Of a DNA stretch of 35,904 bases, positions 1 through 10,255 are shown piece after piece (within the stretch, counting starts at the first letter, position 1; every line of letters begins with the position of its first letter). The notes beneath the pieces were generated by a model. That model saw only the letters and a program-made list of their open reading frames with translations. It was not told the DNA's origin and searched no databases. The position numbers were made by a program, and so were the translations under genes. The stretch is from Chara braunii (lineage: Eukaryota; Streptophyta; Charophyceae; Charales; Characeae), in NCBI GenBank assembly GCA_003427395.1, contig BFEA01000066.1, forward strand, positions 2,249,234 through 2,285,137, in the 5' to 3' direction.

Positions 1-52
<52 letters not shown>
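1..52. repeat. (AG)n microsatellite
   Basis: An uninterrupted AG dinucleotide run opens the window and continues off its left edge. Comparable AG/CT tracts recur at 9901, 14729, 16216, 21421, 23340-23376 and 35248, usually beside LTR-like DNA. Confidence 0.98.
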
Positions 53-55
<3 letters not shown>

Positions 56-345
56 CGATACAAGATTGGTTGTGTGGTCCAAAGGAGGAAGTGGCGACCA
101 TAGCCGTCGAGCTCAGACACAGAGTAAACAAAGAAGAAAGACGATCGAGATAAGGAAGAGGGGGAGACGAAGAGGAAAGTGAGGGAAGCCATAGCCGAGG
201 AAGAGGAAGGAGAGACAAAGAGGAAAGAGAAGCCATAGCCGGGGTGAAGAACAAAGAAGGAAGGAGAGAAGAGGAGGAAAGTGAAGGTTGAAGGGAAAAA
301 AGGAGTCGGCAGCCATAGCTGAGTTGAGCGTTGACCAAGGCCCAG
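53..345 (+). repeat. purine-rich LTR-like leader with GCCATAGC motifs
   Basis: This stretch is GGAAGA-rich and carries the octamer GCCATAGC at 188-195, 232-239 and 312-319, plus a one-mismatch copy (ACCATAGC) at 98-105. The same octamer marks the post-TATA leader of the LTRs at 13798, about 14829 and 22332, so I read this as the leader part of an LTR whose upstream half lies outside the window. No coding potential is credible: the only long minus-strand frame is a low-complexity artefact of the purine tract. Confidence 0.5.
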
Positions 346-470
346 GGAGTTGACTGGGGTTGATAGAGGTGTTGATTGAGGTGTTGACCGGGGTTGATCG
401 AGGCGTTGACCAGCATTGACCAAGGTGTTGACCGGGAAGTTGCCCAGTGTTGATCGGAGCTGTTGACCAC
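329..470 (+). repeat. GTTGAC/GTTGAT imperfect minisatellite
   Basis: About a dozen copies of GTTGAC or GTTGAT are spaced 8-15 bp apart, with intervening GGGG, GAGG and CAAGG spacers. The array begins directly after the last GCCATAGC motif and ends abruptly near 470. No coding frame runs through it. Confidence 0.75.
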
Positions 471-3295
471 GAATGTAACCAAGCTGGAGTTGGTATACTC
501 TCGCCAAGCCTTCAACCTATCCCGTCGCCCTATGGATGTGCACTCCCCCCATGGTACTTGCTGAGTCTGTTTGTCACTTCTGCATTGAGTCTCTTCTGCA
601 TTGAGTCTCTTCTGTCGATTTTTGGTGGAATCAGTTAGGAAAAGGGCTGAAGTAGAGGTTTAGATTGTCGACAAATGCAATAGTAATGTTGGTTCTGATA
701 CTAGATCGTTAGATTGGCCAGGGTTAGTATTACGACTGCGCTCGAGAAGAAGGGAGGGGGTCTACGAATCACCAATGTACTTTACCGTGTTACAACGAAC
801 AAATTCATTCGCTCCTTTCGTTTGCGATCAGGGCGTAGTAGGGCGCAGCCAACAGATCGTGGTTTTAACTCGTTGTCTGCGTGCATTAAAAGAGCGGAAG
901 AAGAACGGATGGGAGGCCACGAAGGAGAGAGAAAGTGGAAAACAACGAGGGGGAATATGTAAAGTGGAGGATGACTTATTCGATGGTTTTTCTGCAGATG
1001 TGCACCTACTTGGCCACATACTAGTGGAAGAGTCGTTCGAAGCTTGTTATCCGATCGATGAACCTTGTGTGAGGCAGCAGCAAAGTTAGAGACTTACCTG
1101 TTGACCGCTGCGTTGCTCATCCTATCTGCGGATGCTGGTTGCGCAGTGTACCGGCCCCCGCGAACGACGTTCACGGCTTCCCAAAACGCGTCTCTCGCGA
1201 ACGTATTCGGGCGGACGGGAAGCACCGCGCGTTCGCCGTGCTACGCAGGGTGAAAGTTATTTTGAAATTTTGAACTTACCTTTGTATGAATTTTGGAATA
1301 GCGTCGTTCTAAAGGGAGTGCTGCCATAATGTTTGCAAAACTAAGGAGTTGGTTGAATTTTGTCTTAGTTGAACTCGATTTATCTTTTGAGTTCGAATCT
1401 GAGTTAGTCCAAATTTTTACTAATTCTAGAAGTTAGACAAAATTTAAGCTTTCTCGAGTTAGAAATTTATTTCAGTTTTATACTTGAGTTTATATAAATT
1501 ATGGAAAAGCACTTTTCCTACGGGAAGCGTTGCCGAAATTTTCTTAGTCTAAGAAGAGTTAGAATATATTTTGACGGGCAGCCATTCTCGCGATCCACTC
1601 TGTATAGAGGGGATCTTGTCATAATCTACCTTTCCTTGAGTACTTTGCTTAGAGGTAGACTCAAACTTAGTTAGTTAGGGCGAGTTTTGACTGAGACCGT
1701 GATATCGAAACTATCCTCCATGGACTTATAGATCTAGCTTGGGGGATTGGCCTGTCTGTGTTAGAGGTCTTCTTGATCGTTTGATTCAAGAATAGGACTA
1801 CATTCAACTTGATTCTATAAAGATCAGCTTCTGTTATCATCGATAAAAGGTCGGTGACCGATTCGTTGGTCTGCGACTCAACTCCGATTCATCCTCAATA
1901 CTCAACCTAAAAGGCTTTAGCCCTGGTGATTTTACTGTTTTATTAAGGTTTTTACCCGGTCTTTTATTGAGTGGCCATTTAACAAAGGTATTGAGTATTT
2001 AATTAAGTTTGGTTGGACAAAGGCTGGGGCTTGCATGGCTAAAGCAAGGGGTATGAGTATAGAGATTGATTGAAGTTGACCCCGTGTAGTGCATGGACTT
2101 TTGGTTGGCTCTTTGATGTGATTGCAGGTATGTTGGGTGGTTCGGACTTTGGATTTGATTGCGTGCGATCATATACATATATATGGCTGAGAGGAGTCCC
2201 ACTGTGATTGTGAGAAGTGATCGTCACGTAAGCATAACCCTCTATATTTATGTAAATAAATATGTCATGAATGTTTCGCGCGACCTACTGGGACCACACG
2301 TAAGTGTTAAACAGATCGTGCGTTGAAAGAAGAGGGGGATCCTCTTTTTATCCCTTGCTTTTTTTTGGATTGCTATAGTTGGACGTTGTAGTCTGTGACA
2401 GCCGTCAAAGTCAAACCCCTTGACCATCTTCCCAGGCTCTAGGCGAAGGAGCTGGTCTCCAGGGCCATAAGAGACGATTCCCTTCACAGTGTGTACCACC
2501 CACTCTCCGCAGGGTGCAGAAGAGGGTGTGGTCTTCAACCGCACTTGGCCGTTGTCCAACGTCGAGAGATTAACCCTCAAGGCGTATGTCAGCCGACACT
2601 TGAGTGTCGAATCTGACCCTCGAGATTAACGAGGACCACGTGAGTATGGGTACTACATAGTACGCCATCATTGCGACCGCTGCGTACGCCTGCATTGCGA
2701 GTCGATATGAGTAGGCCCTGCGTCCGCGTGGTTTTATACTAAGTTTCGCGCGCAACGCCTATCCGATTTTTGCGTCGGAAAGTTATGGGATGGCTACTGA
2801 AGGGACTAGGAGTGTTGTCGCGTTGTTTGTTCATTGTCGTTTTGTATATGTGTGCGTATGCGTGTGTGTTTTATTTTTGTGTTTGCTAGAGTGGTGTGCG
2901 CGTGGTGAGTGGGATACGTCCTAGTCGACCGACGTTTAGTCGCGCTTGGGACTTCAGCCCCCCAAGATGTCGATTCGCGTGGGGGTCCGATAGAGGCGTA
3001 ACACCACGCATACCCCCTATGCTACAACGAACGAGAAACGCCCTGGGCTGGTCCACCTCTGTGATTGTAACTGATTAGGTTTCGTATTGTGGACTAGTAG
3101 CTCGACGGGGATACGCCCATCGAAGGGAGGTGACAACTCCCGTAAGGTGGAGGTAAGTCGTGCCTATCGTAGGCCCTATCCTGTCGTAGGGGCTTGCGAG
3201 AGGTATGGCCGGCGCACTTGGCCGGAGTGGCTTGCGGAAGTTTCATGTGTATATTCTCGATGAGGGTTTAGACCAACTCCTTGCGTGACGAGGCC
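471..3295. other. gene-free DNA, probably including the 5' LTR of element 1
   Basis: I see no gene here. The short frames at 714-1329 lack codon structure or a recognisable motif. About 1260-2020 is AT-rich and rich in stops; 2800-3290 is more GC-rich. The 5' LTR of element 1 must lie in the right-hand part because a PBS follows at 3347, but I cannot place its left end. Several TG dinucleotides, for example after the purine run at 1312-1318, could be the LTR start. Confidence 0.5.
2248..2755 (-). pseudogene. unrecognised minus-strand frame, possible relic
   Basis: Two open minus-strand stretches abut: 2755-2570 and 2580-2248, in different frames. The second (110 codons) has a balanced amino-acid composition with no low-complexity sequence, for example a GPGDQLLRLEPGK stretch near its middle. 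I do not recognise a family. Its place inside a probable LTR or flanking region suggests either chance or a nested relic. Low confidence. Confidence 0.2.
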
Positions 3296-3344
3296 GGGAG
3301 GGTCCCGCGCTGCCTTGTGCGGTGTTGGACCGATGCGCTCAACA
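3296..3344 (+). repeat. 3' terminus of the 5' LTR (element 1)
   Basis: These 49 bp match 8802-8850 at 44 of 49 positions by eye. Both end in CTC(A/G)ACA, giving the canonical CA LTR terminus, and here the PBS follows after two bases (GG). Confidence 0.8.
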
Positions 3345-3346
3345 GG

Positions 3347-3365
3347 TGGCGCCGTTGTCGGGGAT
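3347..3365 (+). other. primer-binding site, tRNA-Asp type
   Basis: TGGCGCCGTTGTCGGGGAT is, with one mismatch (T for C at position 12), complementary to the 3' end of plant tRNA-Asp including CCA. This primer is used by many plant Ty3/gypsy elements such as Athila-like ones. It lies 2 bp after the LTR terminus and fixes the polarity and left internal boundary of element 1. Confidence 0.85.
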
Positions 3366-3671
3366 CTCATTTTGAGGTCCTGAAGAGATCGAACCCAGGC
3401 TAAAGGTAGATGGCCGATCTAGGCAAAACGACATGTGAATTGATTAATATAAGAAGTGATTTAGGATTACTCTAGGAAAAGTCCGGTTAAGATTAAGAGA
3501 TTACCCCTATCCCTGTCCAGGTTGGAAAAAGGTTGATTTTAAGTTGGTGGTCATATGGGTAGGCTAAGTGAGGTCTAAGTCGGTAATGGTATTACAAAGC
3601 CGACTAGTTGTTGAATGGAGTGATTGCTTCTTTTTCTTATCAGGGGTTCCGACTTGAAAAGGGAAGGAGAA

Positions 3672-5884
3672 ATGGCTGAAGCCGATTCTGCCGGTGGTGG
3701 GAACAAGATAACACTCGACGAGTTGGTCAAGGCTTTGGATCGGCGAGATCTGACTCGTGGTAGTGTTCCGAAGGTTGAGACCTTCTTGTTCAAGGGAGAG
3801 CGAGTTTCAGATTGGCTCGAGTTGGTTGAGCAGGCGATGGTTGGAGTAGCGGACGCGGTGAAGTTTCAACGTATCTTGAAGTACGTATACCATGGTCTGC
3901 ACGAAGAAGTCAAGAAGGTTATGGCGGCATCAAATGACGATTGGTCCCGATTTAAAGATGGGATGCAGAGGAAATATCAGTTGGGTGATGGGCTGCTAAC
4001 GGCGGCAGATCTGGAAACCGTTAACAAGAATGACTACACCACCGTTTGGGCGCTGGCCGAGGACTTTAAGAAAAAGGCGAGAAAGGTCCCAGGGATTTCG
4101 GAAGAGGAATAGTGTGCCATCTTCCTCGGATTGTTCAAATCTACGGAGGCCCAGGAATTCACAAGCAAGGGAGGGGGAGGCGAAAAGCTTACCTAGGCCA
4201 CGATTGACAAAGGAGTGCAGGTAGGTGACGTGGACAAAGTCCACCAGTTCCAAATGCGCCAGCACAGGAAGAAGCGCAAGGAACGGGATGCGGGGATTAC
4301 GAGAGCTCCAGATATGACGAAGGTTGTATCGGATGTTCTATCAGAATTGGGGATTACTAAAGACAAGATAGAACAGAGGAAGGTGGTGACCATCATCCAA
4401 GGTCGGGGGAAAGAGGGTGTAGGAGAGGAAGCCGGGCAGGAAGACTATGGCAAGGAAGAGACAGGATCCCAAACCCTCACTAAGGCCCAGCGCAAGCAAC
4501 GCAATTTATTGCTAGGAGGGCGGGGCTTTGGAAAAGGGCAGATCCCGCAGGCGATTGTAGCACCATCGCCCAATGTCGCCGGCTCGTCTATGTCAGCAGT
4601 ACCTTCACAACCGGGGCCGCCATTGCCATATGGACAGTGGCCGCCCTTCTGCCCAATGGCACCCTAGCCCATGTGTAACCCCTACAACTCATGGGGAGGA
4701 GGCCAAGTTTCCCCAGGGCAGATGGTGCCCTATTCGGGCTCGTCGGCGAGTGCGGGGCCGCCAAGCTTTCAGGCGGCTCAGGGACAATTTGCAGCCCAGC
4801 CTCCACCCACGCAGTAAGCGTCGCAGGCTAGTATGGCAGGAGGGGGAACCAGGGACAGGGTGGACAGGGGAATGGCGGCAGAGGCCAAGGTGAACAAGGG
4901 GGTGGAGGAAGAGGACAAGGGCGAAATGGCGAAGGCCAAGGCAACCAAGGCGGTCAGGAAGGGGGCCAAGGATATGGAAGGGCCCGCTTTGATTGGCGGA
5001 ATGCCATTTGTCGGCATTGTGGCATTATAGGTCACACCATACGATTTTGCCAGCAACGGCGGGATGATGAACTTTTCAGACTGATTTCCACCTATATGGA
5101 TGGGGACATATACGATAAGTTCAGGAAGTATATTCAACCAAAGACTCCGGGTGGAGTCAGGCAGGAGGCCCTTAGGCGGGCAGCGGTAGGACCAACACCC
5201 CCGACCATGTTTAGGCTATGGCAAGAAAGACGGGACTCGGCCGTAAGGGTCGAGGAGATCGTGGAGGAGAGTGAGGAGGTGACTCAACGACTAAAGGCGG
5301 GGACTATAAAGGAAACGCCAATAGTTGTTGAATCAGATGATGAGGAGTTGGGAGAGGGGAGACAGTCGGCCATAACCATCTTGGAGAGGATGGAGGATTT
5401 ACTGGGGAAAGTGAGTAGGTACCAACAAAAATTAAAAGACTTGTGTGACGAGACCCAGGAGTGGAAGGCCAACCTCCCCGGAGTCTTCCTCTACGAATCC
5501 AGACCTGGATCGGCGCCAGGGCAGCAGGGGTATCCTGGGGTTGGGACGGTGGGGGCAGGCCCTAGGTCGGGGATGACCTATAGGCCCCCCACTTTGCATG
5601 GAAGAGTGCCACAGGCAACACGAACCAGAGGCCAGAGCAAGGCTGGTACCAGTCAAGTGCCCAGCCAGGCGCCTAGTCAGGCACCCCCTCGAAGGGAACC
5701 TGAGCCCGAGCGCAGGAAGGAAGTGGTGGAGGTCCCGGAAGAGGAAGAGGAGGATGACGATGAAGAGGATGAGAGGCTCCGGCAGGAGGAAGATCGGCGA
5801 GCGGAGCTACGGGCCAGGAAGAGAGGGGCTCAGGAGGAAGCCGAGCCGAGCCAGCGCGATACCGTACCTAAAAGGAAGAAGTAA
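3672..5884 (+). pseudogene. element 1 Gag (capsid and nucleocapsid), broken
   Basis: Gag would form the virus-like particle and package element RNA. From ATG 3672 (after GGAGAA; an upstream ATG at 3624 is in the same frame) the N-terminal ~145 codons look capsid-like (FLFKGERVSDWLELVEQAM). In-frame stops follow at 4110 (TAG), 4194 (TAG), 4665 (TAG) and about 4815 (TAA). A frameshift near 4840 moves to a second frame, which encodes a Gly/Gln-rich linker and then a CCHC knuckle (CRHCGIIGHTIRFC, about 5009-5050), an acidic coiled-coil-like segment and a run of Glu/Asp with basic tails. The stop at 5882 lies inside the same frame that continues into protease. Family identification rests on the knuckle and on the downstream pol. 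Confidence 0.8.
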
Positions 5885-6415
5885 GCGGTTCGGCTAGAAG
5901 AGGGCTTCGACGTGGAGAGAATGGTGGACAGGCTTCTAGAAGGTCATAATGACCTTATGAACCTAATGGATATTCTGACATCCACCCCAAGGCTCCGAGA
6001 TAGCTTGAAAGGACGGCTCTCGCGGAGGTTAGTGCCCAATGTCCATCTGAGTACAATCCTGCCAAGGGAAGTAGAGTGGAAGGAAGCAGGAACAAGGATG
6101 GACTGGAAATGTGTGGCATGTGGTTTGGTGGACTTATTGGTGAGGAACCAGAAGTGCATTGCAATGGTGGACACGGGCGCCGAGATGAATATCATCCGGG
6201 AAAGGGATGCGATCATGGTGGGATTGGAAATCGACCGCTCAGACCACGGCGTACTACATGGTGCCAATTGCAAGGCGATCTTTTGTGGCACGATATCCAA
6301 TGTGATGGTAGAGATTGGCAAAGTACGGGTGAGGGCTTGCTTCTTTGTCATGCGAGACGTTGATCATCCTATACTCTTTTGGGGAGATCGTTCCTGTGCA
6401 GGACAGAGACTCTGA
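5885..6415 (+). pseudogene. element 1 aspartic protease region
   Basis: This is the retropepsin that would cut the Gag-Pol polyprotein. The frame is the same as the second half of gag. The active-site motif is MVDTGAEMNII at about 6167-6199, followed by the usual hydrophobic flap region (HGANCKAIFCGTI). Near 6376-6380 an extra T or TT in a TTTT run shifts the frame, so the expected LLGRSFL-type end of the domain continues in the next frame and this frame stops at 6413. The catalytic Asp is present, but the protein is truncated and lacks its C-terminal half. Confidence 0.8.
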
Positions 6416-6954
6416 TTTTCAATAAGTGATCCGGCCTGTGGGAATTATGAGGTTATCACCTACCGGAACACAAGGCTAGGGAGTGGAAGGAATGGGAGGC
6501 ACCTGAGGAGGAAAGAGGGGCCGAAGTGCTGTCACTGAGCCTCACTGATATGAATAAAGCCATGGAAGTGGTGGCAGCACATGACATGGCGGACCCCGAG
6601 GCCATCAAGGCATTGAGGGAGCAGGTTCTGGAGAGCCCTCAGGTGGGAGAAGTGGATTGATCTACCGGCTTCCCGGTGGGAGAGGAGGCCCTGCGATGGC
6701 GCAGGCACAAACAACAAGCCGGCCTTTTTTAGGGGACGGCTTAAGCAGGGTTCCCAAGGGCGGTACAAGACGGTAGATAAGATGTGCCGCCCAGTTCCCG
6801 TGCTCGTTACAGAGGATGAGGAGGCCTATTGCAAGCGGGAGCGAGGATTGATACGGCGCATGCGGGAGCAGGCATCAAGTGGTTTATGCCGTATCAGTGA
6901 TGTGAACTGATAATTGGAGAGCCTGACTTCCTTTCACCCCAAGAGAAGGCTCTG
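6416..6954 (+). pseudogene. element 1 protease-RT linker, heavily decayed
   Basis: In the RT frame this stretch holds protease C-terminal and linker sequence but is interrupted by about nine stops, for example at 6424-6426 and about 6658. A better-preserved run lies at about 6480-6657 (LSLTDMNKAMEVVAAHDMAD). The minus-strand frame at 6532-6768 is a shadow. Nothing independent is encoded here. Confidence 0.65.
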
Positions 6955-8466
6955 ATGGTGAGGTTAATGAAGAAGAGGCATCGCGCGTACGCCTTTAATG
7001 ACGATCAACGTGGGAGGCTGGATGTGGACAAGATCCCGATGATTCGGATCCACACCGTCTCACATGAGCCATGGAAACTGAGAGGCGCGTGGTATCATAA
7101 CCCTAACAAGGAAAAGATGGTGGTGGATTACCTGGATGGCAAGATGCGCACGTGCTTCATTAAGCCGAATAGGACGCTACGGTGGGTACAGGACTTGCAG
7201 CGGCTAAATGCCGTGACAGTACGAGATGCGGGAGGATTGCCGAACGCGGACGCATTGTCAGAGTCATGTGCAGGGAGGCCTGTAATCTCGCTTATAAACC
7301 TCTATTCTGGATATGACCAGTTTCTTGTATACCCGCCTGATAGGCCAGTAATAGCAATGAGTACGCCAAGACGGCTAATTCATATGAATATAGCCGCTCA
7401 AGGTTGGACCAATGCAGTGGCGATGGTGCAAAGACATATGATTAGAGCCATGCAGACGGTTAGTCCGCACATCACCCAGCCTTATATTGATGACTTGGCG
7501 GTCAAAGGCCCGAGAGAGAGAGAGGAAGACGAAGTCCGCGCATCACCGAGCATTATATTGATGACTTGGCATATTCAGGACCTTGATCGGGTTCTGAGCC
7601 TGTTGGAAGAGTACAACCTTACAGCAAGTGGCCCAAAATCCAAGCATTGCATGAGGGAAGCTACCATCTTGGGTTTTGTCTGTAATAAGAGTGGTCGGAG
7701 GCCAGATGTGAAGAAAACAGATAAGATCGTCGAGTGGTCGGTACCCTTCCGCTCGATAACAGATGTGAGGAGCTTCCTCGGGACTTGTGGGTTTTTGAGG
7801 AGTTTCATGAAAAACTCTGCCGCTAAGACTGAGCATGTACAGAAGCTTGTGCGTCAGGATCAGGAATGGGTTTGGGGTGAGGATCAGGAAGAGGCTGCGA
7901 AGAGGATGAAGGGGGAATTTAAGGAAGGAGGCTTGGTGTTAGGGGCACTAAAGTACGAGGTTACAGAGGTGAAGCCATTCATCATCGAAACGGACGTTGG
8001 ACCAACTGCCCTGGGAGGAGTCCTGGTTCAGGCAGATGCCGAAGGAAAGGAGAGGCCGCTAAGATTCGAGAGTCGAACGCTTAATACGACTGAGAGGAAC
8101 TACTCTCAGTTTAAAAAGGAGACGCTTGTGGTACTCCACTGCCTAAGGATCTTCCGGAACTATGTCTTTGGCAGGAGGTTCATATTGAGGGTGGACCCCA
8201 CTGTGCTCGCCTGTTCCCTGAAGAATTATACTCCATCTGACCCAACCGTCGCAAGATGGTTGACGTACATTTGGATGTTTAACTTTGAGCTGGAGAGAAT
8301 TCCAGGGGACAAGAACATGGCAGATGGCTTGAGCCGCATCAACTGGGACAGGCCAGATCAGGAGTCAGTAGAGGATACTCCACCAATTGATGGGTTTTTG
8401 GACCAAGAAGAGGACGTTTGCCTCCATATAAACGAGTGGTCCGGTATGAGCAAAAGGCGGAGTTAG
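6955..8466 (+). pseudogene. element 1 reverse transcriptase and RNase H
   Basis: An open frame of 503 codons. RT: RTCFIKPNRTLRWVQDLQRLN (fingers), INLYSGYDQ (motif A), LIHMNIAAQGWTNAV, then YIDDLAVKG (the YxDD box, motif C), thumb LEEYNLTASGPKSKH and FLGTCGFLRSFM. RNase H: TDVGPTALGG, FKKETLVVL, a VDPT..SLKNYTPSDP block and IPGDKNMADGLSR, so the D-E-D-D set can be traced. Two defects: the motif A catalytic Asp is Asn (INLYSGYDQ where DL[FY]SGY is expected), and an 18-bp duplication just after YIDD scrambles about 20 residues. DNA synthesis by this copy is therefore unlikely although the frame is open. ATG 6955 is only the first Met after stops and not a true start. Confidence 0.88.
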
Positions 8467-8801
8467 TCCTCAAGCCCTTTCAGGAGGAGGAACCATGGGG
8501 AGGCAAGGACGTTCACTGGATGATGGAGTTGGCACTGGCGGGTACACATAGTTTGGCGGAAGAAAACTCAGGTGGAGGAGCATGAGCAGCTGATGGGGGG
8601 AATGTATCTCCTTACGAATACGCTTTTGCAAGGGGATTTCGATCGAAGAGGCTCATTGAATCCGGCTGAAGGTGAGGATTTTGTGCCTGAAAGTCAGGAT
8701 GATGAGTTTGAGGAAGGAGAGATCAAAGAAGCTTTTCGGGCGGAGGAATATGATGGGATCTACCTTGACTTGGGGCTACTCCTGTCCTGTGAGATGAGGG
8801 T
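8467..8801 (+). pseudogene. element 1 post-RNase H spacer, truncated
   Basis: In the same frame as RT, after stops at 8464 and near 8520. It encodes acidic sequence (FEEGEIKEAFRAEEYDGIYL) typical of the spacer between RNase H and the integrase zinc finger. At 8802 it changes directly into LTR sequence, so the integrase zinc finger and DDE core are gone. Confidence 0.65.
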
Positions 8802-8850
8802 GGGAGGGTCCCGCGCTGCCTTGTGCGGTGCCGGACCGAGCCGCTCGACA
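8802..8850 (+). repeat. 3' LTR stub (element 1)
   Basis: 44 of 49 bases match 3296-3344, ending in ..CTCGACA. It is joined to mid-pol sequence, so an internal deletion removed integrase and most of the 3' LTR. The deletion start coincides with a GGGAGGG run that could have served as microhomology. Confidence 0.75.
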
Positions 8851-9060
8851 CCGTGCCAAAAAATTGGCAGCGTAACCTCACAAAAAAAAAAATACCGTCG
8901 TTGTCGTGCCGCCAAATGGACAGCACCTCCCCTTAGGGAGACCTTGATGCCGCCACGCCGTCAGTGTGGCAGCACCTCCCCATCGAAGTGTCGCTGCCTC
9001 CGTGCTAAAAAAATTGGCAGCACTTCCCCACCGAAGTGCAGTTGTTGCAACCTGACGGCC
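8851..9060 (+). repeat. short-unit repeats with GGCAGCACCTCCCC
   Basis: Two related units: GTGC(C/T) plus an A-run plus TTGGCAGC at about 8853 and 9001, and (G/A)GCAGCAC(C/T)TCCCC..CGAAGTG at about 8919, 8969 and 9016. Copies are 47-150 bp apart and imperfect. This begins exactly at the inferred outer edge of element 1, so it is probably the older flanking sequence the element landed in. Confidence 0.55.
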
Positions 9061-9895
9061 ACAACACCTTCCCTCTCAAAAGGTTGCCGCCGAGCCAAGA
9101 TTTCGACAGCATAACCCCTGACGACCCTTGTCGTTCACTACACCGTCCTGCCCTGACGCAGCCCACCGACCGCGACACCTATGCCGAGAAGGGGTAGTGA
9201 GCTCCGAGCCTCTGCTATGGCTGCCCTGGCTGCACTCCTCCAACAGCGTCTCCCCTTATCCTGCAGACCTCCACTTCCTCCACCGGCAACACTTCCTCTC
9301 TACAACAGCATGCAGCAGCCAACCAACATTCACACAAATGAATGCCCCAACAACACTGCCACAAGTGAGAGGCTGTTGGGTGGAGTGCTGGCTTTTTTCA
9401 GCCAGCCGAAGGCATGTGGGCAGCTGCTTTGCCCACAGCCAGGCAAAATTCGTCAGTGCTCCTGACCTTCGATGTAAATCAACGGCGAGGAGCTAAATGC
9501 CTTGGTTTGCCTCTAGGGGGACCAAGGTCATCAACCCCTGGAGTACCTGGCCGTTTTCCCAGGCTAGGTGCTCCTGGAAATGGCTGTACCCAGCCATTTA
9601 TGTAACCTGTTCACAATGAACATTTGCAGGCTGTTCCCCCTTCTAGAACCTTCCACCCCTTTCATCCATACGTGGCCGTTACTTTTTTTTTTTTCCCCCC
9701 TTTCTTTTTCTTTTACCTAATTTCCCTGTGTAGGGTGGCAGCCCGCTAGTCAAAAATGAACGGGCGCCCCTCAGTCATTTCCCTGAGTCGAACTAGAGTC
9801 AAGCTCAAGGGTCTTTTAATTTCCCCTCTTGTTGCATCGCGCACCCGCACCCGGCCGCCAACAGTGCCCGGTTCAGGCGCTGTAGCTAACTGCAG

Positions 9896-9900
<5 letters not shown>
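9061..9900. other. no gene seen
   Basis: CCT-rich sequence with frames on the plus strand at 9128-9496 and 9181-9465 that overlap each other and have Ser/Pro/Leu-rich, motif-free translations. A T-run and C-run lie at about 9684-9702. GCTATGGC at 9214-9221 is the reverse complement of the LTR octamer, which hints at a minus-strand LTR remnant. Confidence 0.4.

Positions 9901-9975
<75 letters not shown>
9901..9975. repeat. (CT)n microsatellite
   Basis: 75 bp of perfect TC dinucleotide repeat. Frames through it on both strands are artefacts. Confidence 0.98.
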
Positions 9976-9979
<4 letters not shown>

Positions 9980-10255
9980 ATCACGACGATTGCAACCACT
10001 GCTAGTGACGAACGAACTGTCGTGAAAGCCCTCTGAGTGAGAGGCCCGAAAGGCACTGCAAAATGTTCGTTTGTCCACCAAAAACGGACCCGCTCGTCCT
10101 TCACAAACTGAAAACCACCATGTGTGTACAAAGAGTCCCTTGTAACTGCTCGTAGCCCCATCAATGTTGCAGATTCATTCGATTTTTGCCCATCCTTTGG
10201 ATGGGCTGTCGAGACTCAGCCTCCTGATGAGTCGTTTAACGTCCGATAAATCAGT

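Larger units (their letters stand above)
3296..8850 (+). mobile_element. gypsy element 1: Ty3/gypsy LTR retrotransposon, internally deleted
   Basis: In order: the end of a 5' LTR (to 3344), a PBS matching tRNA-Asp, gag with a CCHC knuckle, an aspartic protease (DTGA), RT with YIDD, RNase H, a short post-RNase H spacer, then a jump at 8802 into the last 49 bp of the 3' LTR. Integrase and most of the 3' LTR are absent. Gag and pol carry several nonsense codons and at least two frameshifts, so the copy cannot encode a working polyprotein. The left boundary given is only the part of the LTR that can be proven by comparison with 8802-8850. Confidence 0.85.

Noticed and set aside
9746-10164. Arg/Glu- and Ser/Leu-repeat proteins across the CT tract
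   Set aside because: They are dinucleotide repeats read as protein; the same applies at 14439-14912 and 35039-35458.
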